DNA of 61,074 nt, from assembly GCA_031362415.1 (NCBI GenBank), contig JANLSK010000149.1:1-61074 (forward strand), in the 5' to 3' direction. How positions within the stretch are numbered: position 1 is the stretch's first letter; each line of letters begins with the position of its first letter. The notes beneath the pieces are model-generated. The model did not search any database, was not told where the DNA came from, and worked only from the letters and a program-made list of their open reading frames with translations. Position numbers and translations under genes: made by a program. Source of the DNA: VFJJ01 sp031362415 (GTDB lineage: Bacteria; Actinomycetota; Acidimicrobiia; IMCC26256; VFJJ01). Below are positions 57,500 to 61,074 of the stretch, piece by piece.

Positions 57500-60334
57500 A
57501 TGAGCCCACGTCCACGAACACCTCTCGAGCGCCAGGCGCGCGCGGCACTCGGGCGACTGGCCGTCGACGCTCCGGCGGCTCACGAGGAGGTGGCCGACAC
57601 GGCTCGTGACCTCGTCATCGAGGCCGATCTGCGGGGCGATGCCCTGGCGTCGTGCATCGCCTGGCGAGTGATCGCACTGGTGGAACGGGGCCGGGGCGAC
57701 CTGGAGGATGCTGTTCGCTCGTTCGAGCACTCCTTGAGTCGAGCCCGTGTTGGCGGCTTCGATGTCGCAGCCGCTGAAAGCCGGATCAGCCTCGCGGGCC
57801 TGTTCGCCATGTCCGGACAGGGGCTGCGGGCGCTCAGCGAGATCGACGGTGCGCTGGCGGGTGGGGCGCTGACCACACGGGTGCGAGCCCGGGCCGTCGC
57901 GCAACGAGGGACGATCCTCGCCGACCTCGGCCGCTTCGTCGAGAGCCTTGCCGCCTACGAGGAGGCGCTCCCGGCTTTGAGGGCCGCCCGTGACACGGTG
58001 GGCGAAATCGTCACGCTGAACAGCCGCTCAGGCCTGCTGCTCCATCTCGGGCGCTTCGCGGATGCCGAGGCCGATCTGCTCCGGGCCGAACGCCTGCAAC
58101 GTCGTCTCGGCGGTGGTGGCCTGTTGATCGATCTTCTCCAGAACCTGGGCGAGGTGACGGCGATGCGGGGCGACCTACCCGGCGCTCTGCGGTATCACGA
58201 TCTGGCGCTCGAGCAGGCCGGGGGGCATGAGTCGCCGATGGCCGCGGCGCACCGTATCGATGTTCTCCTGGCGGCCCGCCTCGTCGACGAGGCGGGCGAG
58301 GCGGCCGAGCGGGCATTGGCGAGCGCCACCATCGCCGAGGTGTCGCGACCCGAGATCGAGCTCAGGGCGGCCGAGACCGCGCTGCTCGCCGGAGACCCGT
58401 CCCGGGCGCACGAGCTGGCCCTGGCCGCCGCAGAGCGCTTTGCCCGGCAGGGGCGTCGGCGGTGGGTCCTCCTGGCTCGCCAGGTGGGCGTGAGGGCCGC
58501 ATTGGCCGGCCCGGAACGTGACATCGCTGCGGTGCGCACGGCCCGCTCGTTGGCTCGGGCGCTCGAGCGCACCGGGTGGACGAGCGCTGCGGCCGAGACC
58601 CGCCTGGCCGCGGCCGAGACCGCCGTGGTGTTGGGCTGGAGGGGCCAGCTCGTACAGCGCGATCTCGAGGCTGCGGCCCACGTCGGCGCAGGCGCGCCGG
58701 CACAGGAACGTCTCCGGGCGGCTCGGGCCGAGGCCCTGCTCGGGATGGTGCGCGGCGACCGTCGAACGTCGCGACGGGCATTGCGGCGCGGGCTCGGGGT
58801 GCTCGACGCCTACCGCGCTGCACTCGGAGCCACGGAGCTGCGCGCTCATGCGTCGGCGCACGGGGAGGCCCTGGCCATGATCGGCGTACGGATGGCGGTG
58901 GCCGACGACGATGTGGCGGCGGTCCTCGACTGGTCGGAACGCTGGCGGGCGGCGACCCTCCAGCTGCGCCCGGTGCGACCCCCCGACGACGATGCCTTGG
59001 CCGACGATCTCGCCGGCCTGCGCAGGATCACCGTCGAGATCGACGAGGCGGCGATGGCGGGGGCTGACACGTCGACGCTGATTCGTCACCTGCATCACCT
59101 CGAACAGCGGGTGCGCGCCACGAGCCGGCACGCGGCGGGCGACCGAACCGCGGGTCTCGGCCGTCAGCACCGGCCACCCACGCTGGCTGCGCTCCGGCGT
59201 GCGATCGGCGATCGGGCGCTGGTGTCGTTCATCGGGCTCGACGGCACGGTCCTGGCCCTGTCGATGCACGGCCGACGGGTGAGCGTGCAGTCGGTCGGCT
59301 CGGTGGCCGACATGACCCGCGAGGTCGAGAGTCTCCGGTTCTCCTTACGGCGCTTGAGTCGTGGGGGAGGGAGCCGGCTCGCGCTCGACGCGGCCCGAGC
59401 CAGCGTGCAGGCGTCGGCCGCCGGTCTCGACGCGCTCTTGTTCGCACACCTCGGGCTCGGTCTTGGCGTGGAGCGAGGCGAAGCGGCTGGCGCGCCCGGT
59501 GACGAGCCGGCCTGTGGGTCCGATCCATCACTGGTCGTCGTCCCCACCGGACCCTTGCACGCCTTGCCCTGGAGCCTCCTGCCCACATGCCGGGCCCGCC
59601 CGGTCACGGTGGCCCCCTCGATCTCCTTCTGGTGCGACGGGCCGGGCGACGACCGCTCCCCGTCGAGCACGATCACTCGATCCTCGGGCGAACCCGCCCG
59701 AGCTCAGGCCCGGCTCCGTTCGCGAGCACTCCTCGTGGCCGGGCCCGGCCTCGAGCATGCCGAGGCCGAGATCGCCGAGATCGCGGCCCTCACGCCTGGG
59801 GGGCGGGTTTTAGCCGGCCCCGCAGCCACGGCGGCGGCGGTGTCGGCAGCCCTGCCCGGCGCCGGTCTCGCCCACCTGGCCTGCCATGGGCGCTTCCGCT
59901 CCGACAACCCGATGTTCTCCTCGCTGGTGCTCGCCGACGGCCCGCTGTTCGTGTACGACCTGGAGCGTCTCGGTCGAACGCCGGAGACGATCGTGCTCTC
60001 GGCCTGCGACTCCGGGCTGTCGGCGGTGCGTTCGGGCGAGGAGCTGATGGGTCTCGCTGCGGCCCTGTTCAGCCTGGGGACCCGCCACCTCGTGGCCAGC
60101 GTGGTGCCCGTCCCCGACGATCTGACCCGAACGCTGATGAGCGAGCTGCACCGTGAGCTGCGAGCCGGTCGAGCGCCGGAAGCGGCGCTGGCCCGGGCTC
60201 GCCAGGCGGTGGCCGACGATGGCGATCGAGGAATGGTGGCTGCGGCGGCCTTCGTGTGCCTCGGCCGGTCCCACGGCGGCGGGCTGGGCGAGAAGACGAC
60301 GGGTCGGGACGGATTGCCCGGCGAGCGGGCCTAA
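57500..60334 (+). CDS. TPR-repeat CHAT domain protease
   Basis: A 944-residue protein. Residues about 20-560 are tandem helical TPR-like repeats (for example GRFVESLAAYEEALPALRAA, GRFADAEADLLRAERLQ and GDLPGALRYHDLALEQA); about 640-930 form a CHAT caspase-like peptidase with the dyad His796 (LACHGRF) and Cys836 (LSACDSG). CHAT-TPR proteins cut protein targets on activation and include bacterial relatives of separase and CRISPR-associated caspases. The divergent subtilase and the sigma factor 3 kb away suggest one proteolytic module. ATG 57473 is an in-frame alternative start. Confidence 0.9.
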   Translation: MSPRPRTPLERQARAALGRLAVDAPAAHEEVADTARDLVIEADLRGDALASCIAWRVIALVERGRGDLEDAVRSFEHSLSRARVGGFDVAAAESRISLAGLFAMSGQGLRALSEIDGALAGGALTTRVRARAVAQRGTILADLGRFVESLAAYEEALPALRAARDTVGEIVTLNSRSGLLLHLGRFADAEADLLRAERLQRRLGGGGLLIDLLQNLGEVTAMRGDLPGALRYHDLALEQAGGHESPMAAAHRIDVLLAARLVDEAGEAAERALASATIAEVSRPEIELRAAETALLAGDPSRAHELALAAAERFARQGRRRWVLLARQVGVRAALAGPERDIAAVRTARSLARALERTGWTSAAAETRLAAAETAVVLGWRGQLVQRDLEAAAHVGAGAPAQERLRAARAEALLGMVRGDRRTSRRALRRGLGVLDAYRAALGATELRAHASAHGEALAMIGVRMAVADDDVAAVLDWSERWRAATLQLRPVRPPDDDALADDLAGLRRITVEIDEAAMAGADTSTLIRHLHHLEQRVRATSRHAAGDRTAGLGRQHRPPTLAALRRAIGDRALVSFIGLDGTVLALSMHGRRVSVQSVGSVADMTREVESLRFSLRRLSRGGGSRLALDAARASVQASAAGLDALLFAHLGLGLGVERGEAAGAPGDEPACGSDPSLVVVPTGPLHALPWSLLPTCRARPVTVAPSISFWCDGPGDDRSPSSTITRSSGEPARAQARLRSRALLVAGPGLEHAEAEIAEIAALTPGGRVLAGPAATAAAVSAALPGAGLAHLACHGRFRSDNPMFSSLVLADGPLFVYDLERLGRTPETIVLSACDSGLSAVRSGEELMGLAAALFSLGTRHLVASVVPVPDDLTRTLMSELHRELRAGRAPEAALARARQAVADDGDRGMVAAAAFVCLGRSHGGGLGEKTTGRDGLPGERA

Positions 60335-60370
60335 CCTGACCGTTGACCCGGCCCGAGCAGGAGGCAGGCA

Positions 60371-61074
60371 GTGATCATCGACGGATTCGCCCACGCGCTG
60401 CCCGACATCGACCCGGAAGAGACCAAGGAGTGGGTCGACTCGCTCGACTCGGTCATCGAGGGTCGAGGAAGACCCCGGGCCCGCTATCTGCTGCTGCGCC
60501 TCATGGAACGGGCCCGCACCCTGGGGGTCGTGGCCCCGGCGATGGTCTCCACCGACTACATCAACACGATCCCGCCCGAGGCCGAACCCTGGTTCCCCGG
60601 CGACGAGGAGCTCGAGCGCCGCATCCGGTCGTGCATCCGCTGGAACGCCGCCGTCATGGTCACCCGGGCCAATCGCCAGTTCGACGGCCTGGGCGGGCAC
60701 CTGTCCACCTTCCAGAGCGCGGCGTCGCTCTACGAGGTGGGCTTCAATCATTTCTTCCACGGTAAGGCCGATGGGGGAGCGGGCGACCAGATCTTCGTGC
60801 AGGGCCATGCTGCGCCGGGCATCTACGCCCGTTCGTACCTCGAAGGCCGTCTCAGCGAGGACCAGCTCGACCACTACCGCCGCGAGGTCGGGGGACGGGG
60901 TCTCTCCTCGTACCCGCATCCCCGGCGCATGCCCGAGTTCTGGGAGTTCCCGACGGTCTCGATGGGGCTGGGCCCGCTCAACTCGATCTATCAGGCCCGT
61001 TTCAACCGCTACCTGCACAACCGGCAGATCACCGACACCTCGCACTCGCGGGTGTGGTGCTTCGTCGGCGACGG
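60371..61074 (+). CDS. aceE: pyruvate dehydrogenase E1 component, homodimeric type (5' part)
   Basis: The first 234 residues of AceE; the gene runs off the window. It decarboxylates pyruvate with thiamine diphosphate in the pyruvate dehydrogenase complex. Diagnostic stretches are TKEWVDSLDSVI, STDYINTIPPE, RWNAAVMVTRAN, GHLSTFQSAASLYEVGFNHFF and GDQIFVQGHAAPGIYARSYLEGR. GTG 60371 has AGGAGG at 9 bases; a TAACCT -10 box at 60332-60337 would give a leader of about 27 bases. It is probably a separate transcript from the CHAT gene. Confidence 0.95.
   Translation, partial: MIIDGFAHALPDIDPEETKEWVDSLDSVIEGRGRPRARYLLLRLMERARTLGVVAPAMVSTDYINTIPPEAEPWFPGDEELERRIRSCIRWNAAVMVTRANRQFDGLGGHLSTFQSAASLYEVGFNHFFHGKADGGAGDQIFVQGHAAPGIYARSYLEGRLSEDQLDHYRREVGGRGLSSYPHPRRMPEFWEFPTVSMGLGPLNSIYQARFNRYLHNRQITDTSHSRVWCFVGD

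Overview
The window is GC-rich (about 70%) and comes from a free-living, aerobic actinobacterium. Gene content suggests the class Acidimicrobiia or a close relative: a mycothiol-type PIG-L amidase, a DUF3097 protein, a homodimeric-type pyruvate dehydrogenase E1, DUF2510 and PknB-like proteins, and many genes for oxidising lipids, terpenoids or other hydrophobic substrates. The taxonomic call is inference from gene families, because no rRNA gene lies here. Almost every TANNNT -10 box found sits only 6-11 bases before a start codon, so leaderless mRNAs appear to be the normal mode of expression.

Layout: 0-8.2 kb holds a tandem-domain Cys-rich protein, a DUF523/DUF1722 protein, an SDR, a molybdenum hydroxylase operon in cox order (FAD, Fe-S, Mo subunits) and a VapBC-like pair. 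From 8.3 to 13.6 kb there is a phosphotransferase/lipocalin-like operon, an AI-2E-type permease, DUF3097 and YaaA. From 13.6 to 18.7 kb lie a Nudix hydrolase, an MFS transporter, a cupredoxin/beta-helix lipoprotein, YceH and Aat, partly with overlapping stop/start codons. From 18.7 to 22.5 kb lie an SPFH protein, an Mca/MshB-like amidase, dUTPase and tRNA-Gly. From 23 to 31.3 kb there is a DUF2510 envelope protein, two more lipocalin-like proteins, a P450 with its own 3Fe-4S ferredoxin, a decayed HTH/nucleotidyltransferase module and an amidohydrolase. From 31.4 to 37.7 kb lie the 5-oxoprolinase operon pxpABC, a thiolase-fold/DUF35 pair and a MoxR/VWA pair. From 37.8 to 46 kb there is an MFS remnant, a solitary DNA methyltransferase, an ABC exporter, tRNA-Cys, a kinase-fold protein, an allophanate hydrolase remnant, a Ser/Thr kinase and a MOSC protein. 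From 46 to 53 kb lie a Tat amidohydrolase, a PQQ-type propeller protein, a TIGR01777 epimerase, a TlpA-like thioredoxin, tRNA-Val, a SnoaL-like protein and a PhyH dioxygenase. From 53.2 to 60.3 kb lies an ECF sigma factor with a small partner, two frameshifted ferritin-like genes, and a divergent subtilase and TPR-CHAT protease. aceE begins at 60.4 kb and runs out of the window.

The most interesting parts are the sigma factor/subtilase/CHAT neighbourhood, which resembles a regulated proteolysis or conflict module; a family of dispersed long-loop inverted repeats; a bidirectional promoter in which two leaderless genes share the central TA of their -10 boxes; and a PIN toxin whose first catalytic Asp is His. 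At least five accessory loci carry frameshifts. These are either real pseudogenes or assembly indels, and raw reads would decide.
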